From Hydnum rufescens UP504 (taxonomy: Eukaryota > Basidiomycota > Agaricomycetes > Cantharellales > Hydnaceae), in NCBI GenBank assembly GCA_014904985.1, contig MU129082.1, forward strand, positions 44,211-108,210: a stretch of 64,000 bases of DNA. The letters are read 5' to 3'. The notes beneath the pieces were generated by a model. It was not told where the DNA came from. It was given only the letters and a program-made list of their open reading frames with translations, and did not search any database. The translations under genes and the position numbers were made by a program. Shown piece after piece: positions 1-10,262 of this stretch (within the stretch, counting starts at the first letter, position 1; the number at the start of each line of letters is the position of its first letter).

Positions 1-302
1 ATTGCAGGCAGAATTTCATGGATGCCGTGAAAAAACTGCCGGAGTCAGATGAATCTCGAGACAGCGCAGATGGGAAGTGACATCCCGAAGGATCCGGACA
101 AGTGGGAAAAGTTATCGGTGAGTGAGCCAGAGATGTGTGAGAGTCACCTTGCCATGTGAGCCAAACTTGCGCCAGCAGACACAGTCCGCGCATGCTGAGT
201 TCCCGTAATTTTGGTACGTCTGCGCAGAGCTCAGCGATTCCTTGGTGGGAAACGATGCTACGGACGAAAGACAGTAAACGCAGCTGCGGGAGCATCTCTC
301 TT
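1..302. other. Unassigned sequence left of the A array
   Basis: TPR homology of copy A stops abruptly near position 303. The sequence to the left resembles none of the other copies or their 3' flanks. No convincing gene was recognised. The array reading frame runs on for about 60 codons into this unrelated DNA, giving a cysteine-rich tail that looks like read-through. The normal C-terminal end of the family is missing here, so this is probably a rearrangement breakpoint. Confidence 0.5.
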
Positions 303-1282
303 TGCGGCCAAATTTTGAAAGACGAATGGAGAGGTTGTTAAGAGAACAAGCGAGATCTGGGCGAAATACTTCAGGTCGATCTGTGGCTAGCAAGCAATAA
401 ATGCCCAAGGCCTCCTCATTTGCCTTGAGGGCCTCTTCATCACGGCCAAATTTTGAAAGACGATTGGAGTGGTTGTTAAGAGAAACAGCGAGATCTGGGC
501 GGAATACTTCGGGTCGATCTGCGGCTAGCAAGCGACGAATTCCCAAGGCCTCCTCATTTGCCTTGAGGGCCTCTTCATCGCGGCCAAATTTTGAAAGATC
601 AATGGAGAGGTTGTGAAGAGAATGAGCAAGATTTGGGTGGAATACTTCGGGTCGATCTGCAGCTAGCAAGCGACAAATTCCCAAGGCCTCCTCACTTGCT
701 CTGAGCGCCTCTTCATCGCGGCCGAATTTTGAAAGATAAACAGAGAGGTCGTTAAGAGAATGAGCAAGATCTGGGCGGAATACTTCGGGTCGATCTGCGG
801 CCAGCAAACGATAAATGGCCAAGGCCTCCTCATTTGCCTTGAGGGCCTCTTCATCATGGCCGAAGTCGGAAAGACGATTAGAGTGGTTGTTAAGAGAAAC
901 AGCGAGATCTGGGCGGAATATTTTGGGTCGATCTATGGCTAGCAAGCAATAAATGCTTAAGGCCTCCTCATTTGCCTTGAGGGCCTCTTCATTGCGGCCA
1001 AATTTCGAAAGACGAATGGAGTGGTTGGTAAGAGAACGAGCGAGATCTGGGCGGAATACTTCGGGTCGACTGCGGCTAGCGAGCGATAAATGGCCAAGGC
1101 CTCCTCATTTGCCTTGAGCGCTCTTCATAACGGCCAAATTTCGAAAGACAAACGGAGAGGTTGTTAGAGAAACAGCAAGATCTGGGCGGAATACTTCAGG
1201 TTGATCTGTCGCTAGCATGCGACGAATGCTCAAGCCTCCTCACTTGCTCTCAGCGCCTCTCCATCACGGCCCAATTGAGAAA
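303..1282 (-). repeat. 138-nt TPR units of copy A
   Basis: About seven 138-nt units in tandem, each encoding a 46-residue TPR motif of the type GRDEEALKANEEAL...DRPEVFRPDLA. The five units nearest 303 are in one frame; the rest contain small deletions. Confidence 0.85.
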
Positions 1283-2663
1283 GACAAAGGGAGAGGCTAA
1301 CAAGAGCCACAGCAAGATATGATTTCTCCCCTCCAGCACGGCATAGTACCACTGCCGTAGTCTGTACCTCAAGCGCCTCCCCCCAAAGACCCAGATCATG
1401 CAAATTCCTCGACAGGTCATTCATCTTTCTTGCCAGCATAGCGAATCCAATTTAACCTCCCTGAGATCATGCAGCTCGTTCAGGAGCTCCAATGTCGCCG
1501 TAACTGTTTCATGAAGTTGACGTGTCGGGTCCCAGTCGGCTGCCGGTGAGTTTCCCATCCAGAAACCTGCGCTTCGACATCCGCACCGAGCGAAATATCT
1601 GGCAAGACACCCGGACTTCCACTGTAAGCTCCGAGATCTGACTTGTGAGATATGAGACATGGAGATCATGGCCAGTTCGCAGTCCAGTCATCCCTGCATC
1701 CCTGTTTTGTCTTCATCAGTCTCTTATTGCTATATTGAATGAAGGACGTAGATTTACCTTGAGCCTAGTGCTGTCGAGGTCGCCATAACCCAATCTCCTC
1801 TAGTCGTCCTTGCACAGCCACCCCGATTTGCTCAAACACTGCCTGACCCGCCGGAAGTTCGAACAAGTTGCGCAGTCCTTCCAGCGGAATCGAGGCCTAA
1901 AAATCGAATTTAATATCATTGGATTGTCGATGGCCCCAAGTTACTCACCGGTGTATTTCAGAGGCCAACAGGGGTCTTGCTGAGGCTGATGGGCCCGGAG
2001 ACGCGGTCGTCACTACTCTGGGCGCAGGGTTGGATGCTGTTATCGATGTCACGGTCTTTACGATAACATTAGGTCATTTTCACCAAGTGAGATGGGACCT
2101 GTTGAATACACTACTTGGAAGACGTGGAAACAATCTGTGAGATTCTGTTCGTGCCTCGATATCGCCCTCATAATTTGATCACGCTGGATGTAGCTTCTCC
2201 AAAGATTCAAACTCGACCATCGCTTCGCGTATACAAATAAACTTGACGCTATTGTGGTATTATCGAGGATGCTGCTCCCCTTCAACCCATCCACAAAGCC
2301 CTCAAGAAACTTCGTGACCCGAACTATGAGCTGTGTGCATCCATCTCTTCCATTGCGCATGGTTTTAACTTCCTCGATTGCCTCGGCTACGACGTCGAAG
2401 ACTTGAGTGAGCGGACCAAAGAGTGCGCGTGGAAGAGCTGGCATATCACGGATTATGGAAGATATAATAAGAGCGGCATCCCACCCTGGGCTGGCGTTCT
2501 CGTTGAGGTAATCTGGATATGATTGCTGGGGCATGGTGGGAGGCTCGCGATGTGCGGAAGTGGATGGTCGGTTACTACGACGGTTAGGAGAGGAATCATT
2601 GGGCGGGGCTGACGGCGACTGGGTGCTGCAACTTCTCGTCGAGAAGAGTCTTCTGGATGGCAT
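303..2663 (-). pseudogene. MLKL-NTD-like + TPR-array gene, copy A (disrupted)
   Basis: This is a paralogue of the intact gene at 42213-45683. The start is placed at the ATG giving MPSRRLF, which aligns with the start of the other copies. The first coding block (2663-2115, 183 codons) encodes the disordered N-terminus and the helical bundle. It lacks both intron 1 and ten flanking codons present in the other copies, but stays in frame. The next exon (about 1896-1758) is 139 nt where the family has 140, so it is frameshifted. The TPR exon starts near 1701. Between about 1050 and 1280 it carries several one-base deletions; from 945 leftwards the units are clean for about five repeats and then break off at 303. 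The intron-2 donor is also shortened. Whether the frameshifts are real or sequencing errors cannot be decided here. The intron loss and the missing 3' end point to a non-functional copy. Confidence 0.75.
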
Positions 2664-2790
2664 GAAGTGTGGGGCAGTCAAGAGCTAGGGAGAGGACTTG
2701 AAAGTGAGGCGAGGCGCTGGGATGCGAGGCGGTGCGAGGCAAGAGGGATGAATCATCACCTGCCCATTGAGGATTTATTCAAATCCTTTG
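2664..2790 (-). promoter_or_regulatory. GAGGCG-iterated upstream region of copy A
   Basis: Immediately upstream of the start codon lies a conserved purine/pyrimidine-skewed stretch with repeated GAGGCG/GCGAGGC words. On the coding strand it reads as CT-rich with CGCCTC repeats. Equivalent blocks precede B, C, E and F with different numbers of the word. CT-rich leaders are common near fungal transcription starts, so a core promoter/5' UTR is inferred. No clear TATA box was seen. Confidence 0.4.
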
Positions 2791-3704
2791 AAGGCCTGCG
2801 CAGCTCCAAGTAATTACTAGTACCCCCAGACGAAGTGATAGACAACGCATTATCCTCGATAAGTTAGGTGGTTTAGCCATCGACAAGTCCCTGGATCAAG
2901 TTTTCCCTATTGAAGCTGTGATTGCCAGATGCTCTCCCCAAGCGCTTAGCACAGGTCGTTGAAGGTCGTTTCATAAGATCAGTTCCCGTAATCGGGAGTA
3001 TTTCATTTGGGACGGATGCTTTTCCCCTTATTTTCCTTCCCTTGAAGTTCCCTATTTGTCGAATTGTCGTCTCGGACGCCCTCTAGCTGTTCGAGTTTCC
3101 TTATTCCATTATTGCGGGTCAGAATGGTCTTGCTACTATGGCTGCACAAGCCCAGTCTGTCTATGACCCCACGACTGTCCTCAAGGAAGGTTCTCGAGTT
3201 TTGTTTCCTCACTCAAAGCTGCTTCAGATGGTGCCAAACGACTTCCGTTTCCCCAACCTTGACTCTGATGAGCACTGACCCCAATCGTCACGGCGTTCTT
3301 ACCGGTGTTTTTCATAAATTACAGTCTTTGACTGGTTGATAAACCACCACCCCAGATCACCGCCAACTTATATTATATTCACTCGCTCTTTTTGGTGCCT
3401 CAAGGGGGTGAGCTGTAGATGCCTTCGCATCTCCGTACCGCTGTTAGATTGGTCTTGCACGTTTGAGGCTGGAATCCCTGACTCGGACTTTGTCGCCTGG
3501 CGTAAAGGAGGTCTTCTAGATGTATCATGCATACGATTCTGTCTCTCGTTACTCTCGAATCCGTGTAGAGTATCTGGTTGCTCTCTGACCTCGCCACTCT
3601 TGCAACTATTTCCGAGAATTCCCATGCCTGTGGAAGACTCTTCTCCCCATCGCTCAATCAGCGGACATTACTGGTAAATATTCATGGCCTGTGGATTTGT
3701 CTTG

Positions 3705-3880
3705 ATCGCTTCCCCATGGTGGCCGAATTTCAAAGGATGGGTAGCGAAGCTGACACGAGAGTGAATGTGACCCATAATATTTCGGGTCGGTCTGCTTCCA
3801 GGACGCGGTAAATGTTCGTCATTTGCCTTGAGTGCTTCCTCACGGCGACCGGATTTCGAATGATCTATGGAGAGGTCGAG
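3705..3880 (-). pseudogene. Relic TPR unit in segment alpha
   Basis: Reading the minus strand, the words corresponding to the TPR unit can still be aligned: the GATCGACCCGAA block, the GCCAAATTT/CGAAA block and the GCACTCAAGGCAAA block. They are spaced roughly as in an intact 138-nt unit. The frame is lost. The same relic occurs at about 19220-19390, 10130-10262 and 46840-46962. This indicates that an older TPR array once lay upstream of the present genes. Confidence 0.65.
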
Positions 3881-4136
3881 AACTCGGGTTCGAGCTCTCG
3901 GGCTCAGTCTTTTGCTACTCGTGTAGCTTATCGGGCCTGGATTTCGCCCCTTTCAGCCTGAGCCTCCTGCGTGAGACACGCGAGCAAAAACACCTCATTT
4001 ATGTAAACATAACAGTCGGGGACCCAGGACTCTTATGCAAGAATGACGCATGCAGCTCTAACTATATCGCTCTTCCTTGCATACTTTGGCCAGTTCTTGT
4101 TCACTCTCGCGCCCATGCATCTCCAAATGTCATTTC

Positions 4137-4977
4137 TGGATCCACAGCGGATCGTCCAGCTGAGGATTTCGATGGCCGATCTTGTCAATAAGTGTAGAGG
4201 GGCCCTTGAAATGTGGCTGAACTCTGGGATAAGCTTACGCAGTCCTGTCAGACCCTGCGGCACTGCATAACTATTGCAGGGTGTTGGCCCGACGCCAACC
4301 CCTCGACGCGTACACCGCACAGCCTTATTCTTCTATATATGAGGTGGAATATCATGGTGTATGTGCCCTTCAACGTCTTCATCCACACATGTCATCACCC
4401 CAAGTACTCATTGTAGGTTGTCCGACTGGAAAATACCCGACGTGTGATTCTGATTCCATTATAGGTTGGAGCTAGGCCATGCACGTCCCCCCCCCAATAC
4501 CAAATTTACGCTAATTTCTCACTGATGCGGATGATCCAGGTGGTCTCGCCACTGTCCTTGCTCTCCGCAACAATGGGATCGCTGTCCGCCTCCCAAGAAG
4601 AGGCACCGTTATTTTCGTTTCGACATTGTGGAGACTCGGCAGGAGCGACTGAATGAATACAATGCCCTATCGATTTCTCCATACAACGTACCATTTCTGT
4701 ATCTAACGTAACTGCTAGGGGGTAGGGAAACTTGGACATTGGTCTCCGCCATCGTATGCGTGTACATACTTGGATCACGGCGGATCGTCCAGCTGAACAT
4801 CCGATGTCCGACCTTGTGAAGAAGTGTACAGAGGCCCTCGAACTGCGGCTGAACTTGCGGATGAGCTTACACGGTCAGACCCTGCGGCACCGTAGGACCT
4901 TACATGATTGTTGCAGGCTGTCGGCCTGACATCAACCCCTTGGCGCGCACCCCACACAGCCTTAATCGTCTATATGA
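4137..4977. repeat. Internal direct repeat pair in segment alpha
   Basis: Two related stretches of about 200 nt (about 4137-4347 and 4774-4977) share the string around GCGGATCGTCCAGCTGA, a middle block GGCTGAACTTGCGGATGAGCTTAC-like and the tail ACAGCCTTAATCGTCTATATGAGG-like. They flank the FAD monooxygenase piece. The same pair occurs in the second alpha copy (about 19650-19860 and 20290-20510), so it predates the duplication. Confidence 0.65.
4389..4640 (+). pseudogene. FAD-dependent monooxygenase, N-terminal fragment 1
   Basis: A start codon at 4389 opens MSSPQVLIVG, the first beta strand of a Rossmann FAD-binding fold. It is followed by a candidate GT donor. After about 120 nt the expected continuation reappears as a glycine-poor version of the dinucleotide motif (DDPGGLATVLALRNNGIAV), matching the GAGPSGL..AL.L..NGI pattern of PHBH-type aromatic-ring hydroxylases. 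The acceptor is lost and the frame soon closes. The equivalent in the other alpha copy is at about 19905-20155. This fragment is unlikely to encode a working enzyme. Confidence 0.6.
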
Positions 4978-5116
4978 GGAGGAATATTGTAGCGTAGTTG
5001 ACTGTATTGCGCTATCCGAATACAGGATGTTGTGACGACATGAACTTGAATCTGTTGGTGTTCGAGATGCTTCCGTAACCAACAAAGTCGTTGATTGGAA
5101 CTAATACTCCCCACGA

Positions 5117-5502
5117 TCAAGAACGATGTGAAGGGGGGCTTGCTTGATCTGAATCAAGCGCGACGGATTCCTGCTTTTTCAAATTCTTGTTGCGTTCCAC
5201 CCCAGGCTTCAAGAGCAAGATCGTTGGGCTCCAGAAGCGGCACCCCGTTCCCCATTTTAAGCGCGTTAACACTTCTTTGCCACTCATAGAGGGGGATGCA
5301 CTCGGGCCATCCCCAGGTTTAATCGAACTACCAGGTAGGGTCGATCTCATCATTGTCGTGGCCGAACGAGTCCCCTCGAAGATATTGAGGACGTTCGGTG
5401 TGATTCGAGCTGAAGGCGTGTCTTCGATTTAACATTAATGCAGAGACTGGCAGGGTGGCAGCCCTGCCAGGAGACCAATCTGCAGCCAGTCGGCAATTAG
5501 TC
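5117..5502. repeat. Conserved 3' flank of TPR genes, copy 1
   Basis: This block recurs at about 27040-27345 and 41830-42142, always beyond the stop codon of a TPR gene. In the D copy the minus strand carries an open frame of 115 codons through it; here that frame is broken. It marks the duplicated 3' boundary shared by B, D and F. Confidence 0.65.
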
Positions 5503-5574
5503 ATGGCGGTGAAATTTGGAAAGATGAATGGAGAGGTTGCTAAGAGAATGAGGGAGATTTGGGTGGAGGACGGG
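5503..5574 (-). pseudogene. Fossil part of a TPR unit beyond the stop codon of B
   Basis: Translation of copy B beyond its stop stays in frame and gives PVLHPNLPHSLSNLSIHLSK, which is the second part of a normal TPR unit. The stop replaces the arginine of the invariant DRP motif. The array was therefore originally longer. Confidence 0.7.
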
Positions 5575-7697
5575 TCAATCCGGGATTAGTGAGTGACGAA
5601 TGCTCAAGGCCTCCTCCTTTGCCTTGAGGGCCTCTTCATGGCGGCCAAGTTTTGAAAGATGATCCGAGTGGTTATTAAGAGAATGAGCGAGATCTGGGAG
5701 GAATTCCTGGGGGCGATCTGCGGCTAGTAAGCGACGAATTCTCAAGGCCTCCTCATTTGCCTTGAGGGCGTCTTCGTGGCGACCAAATTTCGAAAGACGA
5801 ATGGACTGGTTGTTAAGAGAATCAGCGAGAGCTGGGTAGAATACTTTGGGTCGATCTGTGGCTAGCAAGCGACGGATTCCCAAGGCCACCTCATTTGCCT
5901 TAAGGGCCTCTTCATCATGGCCAAATTTTGAAAGACGATTGGAGTGGTTGTGAAGGGAATCAGCGAGATCTGGGCTGAATACTTTTGGGCGATCTGCGGC
6001 TAGCAAGCGATAAATGGCCAAGGCCTCCTCAATTGCCTTGAGGGCCTCTTCATCACGGCCAAATTTTGAAAGACAATTGGAGTGGTTGCGAAGAGAACAA
6101 GCGAGATCTGCGCAGAATACTTGGGGGCAATCTGCAGCTAGCAGACGATAAATGGCCAAGGCCTCCTCAATTGCCTTGAGGGCCTCTTCATCACGACCAA
6201 ATTTTGAAAGACAATTGGAGTGGTTGTTAAGAGAACGAGCGAGATCTGGGCGGAATACTTCAGGTTGATCTGTGGCTAGCAAGCGACAAATTCCCAAGGC
6301 CTCCCCATTTGCCATGAGTGCCTCTTCATCGCGGCCAAATTTCGAAAGACACATGGAGAGGTTGTTAAGAGAACAAGCGAGATCCGGGCGGAATACTTTG
6401 GGTCGATCTGCGGCTAGCAAGCGATAAATGGCCAAGGCCTCCTCATTTGCCTTGAGGGCCTCTTCATCATGGCCAAATTTTGCTAGTCGATTGGAGTGGT
6501 TGTGAAGAGAAAGGGCAACATCTGGGCGGAATACTTCAGGTCGATCTGCAGCTAGTAAGTGATAAATGGCCAAGGCCTCCTCATTTGCCTTGAGCGCCTC
6601 TTCATCGCGGCCAAATCTTGAAAGATCAATGGAGAGGTTGTTAAGAGAAAGAGCGAGGTCTGGGCGGAATGCTTCGGGGCGATCTGCAGCCAGTGAGCGA
6701 CAAATGTTCAAGGCTTCCTCCTTTGCCTTGAGGGCCTCTTCATGGTGGCGGCCAGGTTTGAAAGACAATTGAGTGGTTGGTAAGAGAATGAGCAAGATCT
6801 GAGCGGAATACTTTGGGGCGATCTGCATCTAGCAAGGAATAAATGGCCAAGGCCTCCTCGATTGCCTTCAGGCCTCCTCATGACGGCCAAATTTTGAAAG
6901 GCAAATGCAGTGTTGCGAAGAGAACAAGCGAGATCTGGCTGGAACACTTGGGCGATCTGCAGCTAGTAAGCGATAAATGGCCAAGCCTCCTCATTTGCCT
7001 TGAGGCCTCTTCATGCAGCCAAACTTTGAAAGACGAATGGAGTGGTTGTTAAGAGAATCAGCGAGATCTGGCGAATACTTCGGTCGATCTGCGACTAGCA
7101 AGCGATAAATGGCCAAGCTCCTCATTTGCCTTGAGCGCCTCTTCATCGCGGCCAAATTTTGAAAGATGGACGGAGAGATTGTTAAGAGAATAAGCGAGAT
7201 CTGGGCGAATACTTCAGGTCGATCTGTGGTAGCAAGCGACGAATTCCCAAGGCCTCCTCATTGGCCTTGAGGCCTTCATCGCGGCCAATTTTTGAAAGAT
7301 CAACGGCGAGGTTGTTAAGAGAAAGAGCGAGATCTGGCGGAATACGTCAGGGCGATCTGCAGCTAGCAAGCGATAAATGGCCAAGGCCTCCTCATTTGCC
7401 TGAGGGCCTCTTCATCGCGGCCAAATTTTGAAAGACCAATGGAGAGGTTGTTAAGAGAAAGAGCGAGGTCTGGGCGGAATACTTCGGGTCGATCTGCGGC
7501 TAGCAAGTGATAAATGGCCAAGGCCTCCTCATTTGCCTTGAGGCCTCTTCATCGCGGCCAAATTTTGAAAGATCAACGGAGAGGTTGTTAAGAGAACGAG
7601 CGAGATCTGGGCGGAAATACCTCGGGTCGATCCACGGCCAGCGAGCGACGAATGTTCAAGGCCTCCTCACTTGCTCTCAGCGCCTCTTCATCATGGC
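5575..7697 (-). repeat. 138-nt TPR units of copy B
   Basis: About 15 to 16 tandem units of 46 codons. Those at 5575-6700 are intact in length. Those further upstream are shortened by single-base deletions, typically GGG to GG or AAGG to AAG. Confidence 0.85.
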
Positions 7698-9177
7698 CCA
7701 ATCCCCGAAGACAGGTGGAGAGGCTAACAAGAGCAACAGAAAGACATGATTGTCCCCTACAGCGCGCATAGTACCACTGCCATAGTCTGTACCTCAAACG
7801 CCTCCCCCCAAAGACCCAGATCATGCAAATTTCTCGACAGGTCATTCATCTTTCTCGCCAGCATAGCCAAATCCAATTGGACCTCCCTCACATCATGCAG
7901 CTCGTTCAGGAGCTCCAATGTCGCCGTAACTGTTTCACGAAGTTGACGCGTCGGGTCCCCGGTCGGCTGCTGGTGAGTTTTCCATCTCACAGCCTGCGCT
8001 TCGACATCCGTACGGACTGAAATATGTGGCAAGACACCCCGCACTTCTGCCGTAAGCTCCGAGATCTGGCTTGTGAGATATGAGGCATGGCAATCATGAC
8101 CAGTTTGCAGTCCAGTCATCCCTGCATCTCTGTTTCGTCTTCATCAGTCTCTTATTGGTATATTGAACCAAGGGGGTCAATTACCTTGAGCCCAGTGCTG
8201 TCGAGGTCGCCCGTAACCCAATCTCCTCTAATCGGCCTTGCACAGCCACTCCAATTTGCTCAAACACTGCCTGACCCGCCGGAAGTTCGAACAAGTTGCG
8301 CAGTCCTTCCAGCACAATCGAGGCCTAAAAATCGAATTTAATATCATTCAATTGTCGATAGCCCCAAATCACTCACCGGTGTGTTTTCGGAGGCTAACAG
8401 GGGTCTTGCTGGGACTGACGGGCCCGGAGACGCAATTGTCCCTACTCTGTCCACAGGGTTGGATGCTGTTATCGATGTCAGCGTGACGATCTTTATGATC
8501 ATATCAGCTCATTTCTGTGAAGTGAGAGGGGACCTGTTGAATGCACACTCACTTGGAATGCATGGAAACAATCTGTCAGATTCTCTCCGTGCCTCGATAT
8601 CGCAGTCATAATTTGATTACGCTGCACGTAGCGACTCAAAACATTCAAACTCGACCATCGCTTTGCGTCAGCACAAATTGCCATCAGGTTCCTATAGCCG
8701 AAATAGATATTTCATTGTAGAGATTGTGCAAGGAAATTGGGAAGCATACCGCCTTAAAATGAATAAACTTGAAGCTACTGCCATATTATCGGGGATGTTG
8801 CTCCCCTTCAACCCTCCCACGAAGCTCTCAAGAAACTTCATGACCCGAACTATGAGCTGTGTACATCCGTCTCTTCCGTCGCGCATGGTTTTCACTGCCT
8901 CGATTACCTCCCCTACGACGTCGAAAACTTGAGTGAGGGGACCAGAGAGTGCGAGTGGAAGAGCTGGGATATCACGGATTAGCGAAGACATAACGAGAGC
9001 AGCATCCCATCCTGGGCCGGCATTCTCATTGAGGTAATCTGGATATGATTGCTGGGGCGTGGTGGGAGGGTTCACATATGCGGAAGTGGATGGTCGGTTC
9101 GGAGATGAATCATTGGACGGGGCTGAAGGCGGTTGGACGCCGCGTTTTCTCCTCGAGAAGGGTGTTCTGAATGGCAT
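5575..9177 (-). CDS. MLKL-NTD-like + TPR-array gene, copy B (frameshifted in the array)
   Basis: The four-exon structure matches that of F: exon 1 9177-8750, intron 58 nt, exon 2 8691-8553 (139 nt), intron 228 nt, exon 3 8324-8185 (140 nt), intron 55 nt, exon 4 8129-5575. Exons 1-3 are clean and encode a basic, proline-rich N-terminus with RRKRG, the helical bundle and the start of the linker. Exon 4 holds about 16 TPR units. Nine are in frame at the 3' side, but between about 6720 and 7850 many one-base losses in G/C runs break the frame. Exon 4 is 2555 nt, 20 nt less than 2437+138, so about twenty net deletions would explain it. The gene ends with SIRHSLIPD and a TGA inside the DRP motif. 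Function is unknown; recognition through the TPR array and signalling through the bundle are inferred. Confidence 0.75.
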
Positions 9178-10262
9178 GAGGCGTTCGACAGTCGAGATCT
9201 AGAGAGGGGACTTGAAAGCAAGGCGCGAGGCGAGGCGCTGGGATGCGAGGCGTGTGAGGCAACTCGGATGAATCATCACCTATCTATATTCAAATCCTTT
9301 GAGGGCCTGCGCAGGTCCAAGTAGTTACTACTACCCAGACGCAGTGATAGACAACGCATTGTCCTCGATATGTTATGTGATTTGGCCATCACCAACTCCA
9401 TGGAAGTGCTTAGCACAGGTCGTGAAGGTCGTTTCATTGGTTCACGAGATCCCGTAATCGGCAGTAATATTTCGTCTTGACGGATGCTTTTTCTTGAGTT
9501 CCTTATTCGTCGTATCGGATGTTCCGTCTAGCTGTTGGAGTTTTCTTATTCCAGTATTATGGGCAGAATGGCCTTGCCACTATGTTACTACCACGGCAGC
9601 ACAAGTCGCCTCTCTGTGCCTCTGCGACTGCCCTGAAGCAAAGTTCTTTCCTCACCAGACAGTGCTGAACGACTTCCGTTTCCCCAAGGTCGACTCTGAT
9701 GACCATTGATCCCAATCGTCACGGAGCTCCATTGCGGACGTCTTATCGGTGTTTTCAGCCTTTGACTTGTCAATGAACCACCCCCCCAGATCACTGTCAA
9801 CTTATATGATATTCACTTGCTTTTTTCGGTGCTTCAAGGTGTACTGTAGATGCCTTCGAATCTCCGGTCCCGCTGTTAGATTAGTCTTGCACGCTTCAGG
9901 CTGGAATCCTAGACTCGGACCTTATCGCCTGTCCTAGATGTATGATGCATACAATTCCGTCTTTCATTACTCTCGAACCCGCGTAGACTATCTGGTTCGT
10001 CACTGACCTCGCCACTCTCGCGACTATTTTCCAGTATTGCCGCGCCTGTGGAGGACCCTTCTCCCCGCTCGCTCAATCAACGGATATTATTGTAAATATT
10101 CACACCCTCTGGATCTGTCCCGATCACTTCCCGGCGGTGGCCCAACCCACGAGCGTGAACGTGACCTAGACATATTTCGGTCGATCTGCTTCCGGGACGC
10201 GTGTCATTGACCTTCAGTGCTTCCTTACGGCGACCAAATTTCGAAAGATCTATGAGAGGTCG
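9178..10262. other. Upstream flank of copy B, alpha-related, with a relic TPR unit
   Basis: The sequence is a shortened and diverged relative of segment alpha (compare 2700-3880). It starts with the GAGGCG-rich leader and ends with a decayed TPR unit at about 10130-10262 on the minus strand. From about 9768 it is nearly identical to 46465 onward. No gene could be supported. Confidence 0.6.

Larger units (their letters stand above)
2690..5100. repeat. Segmental duplication alpha, copy 1
   Basis: This stretch matches 18240-20640 almost base for base, with small indels. It contains the upstream region of copy A, relic TPR sequence, an internal direct duplication and the N-terminal piece of an FAD monooxygenase. 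The shared block begins next to the gene start in both cases, so A and C were duplicated together with this flank. No intact gene was recognised inside it. Confidence 0.85.
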
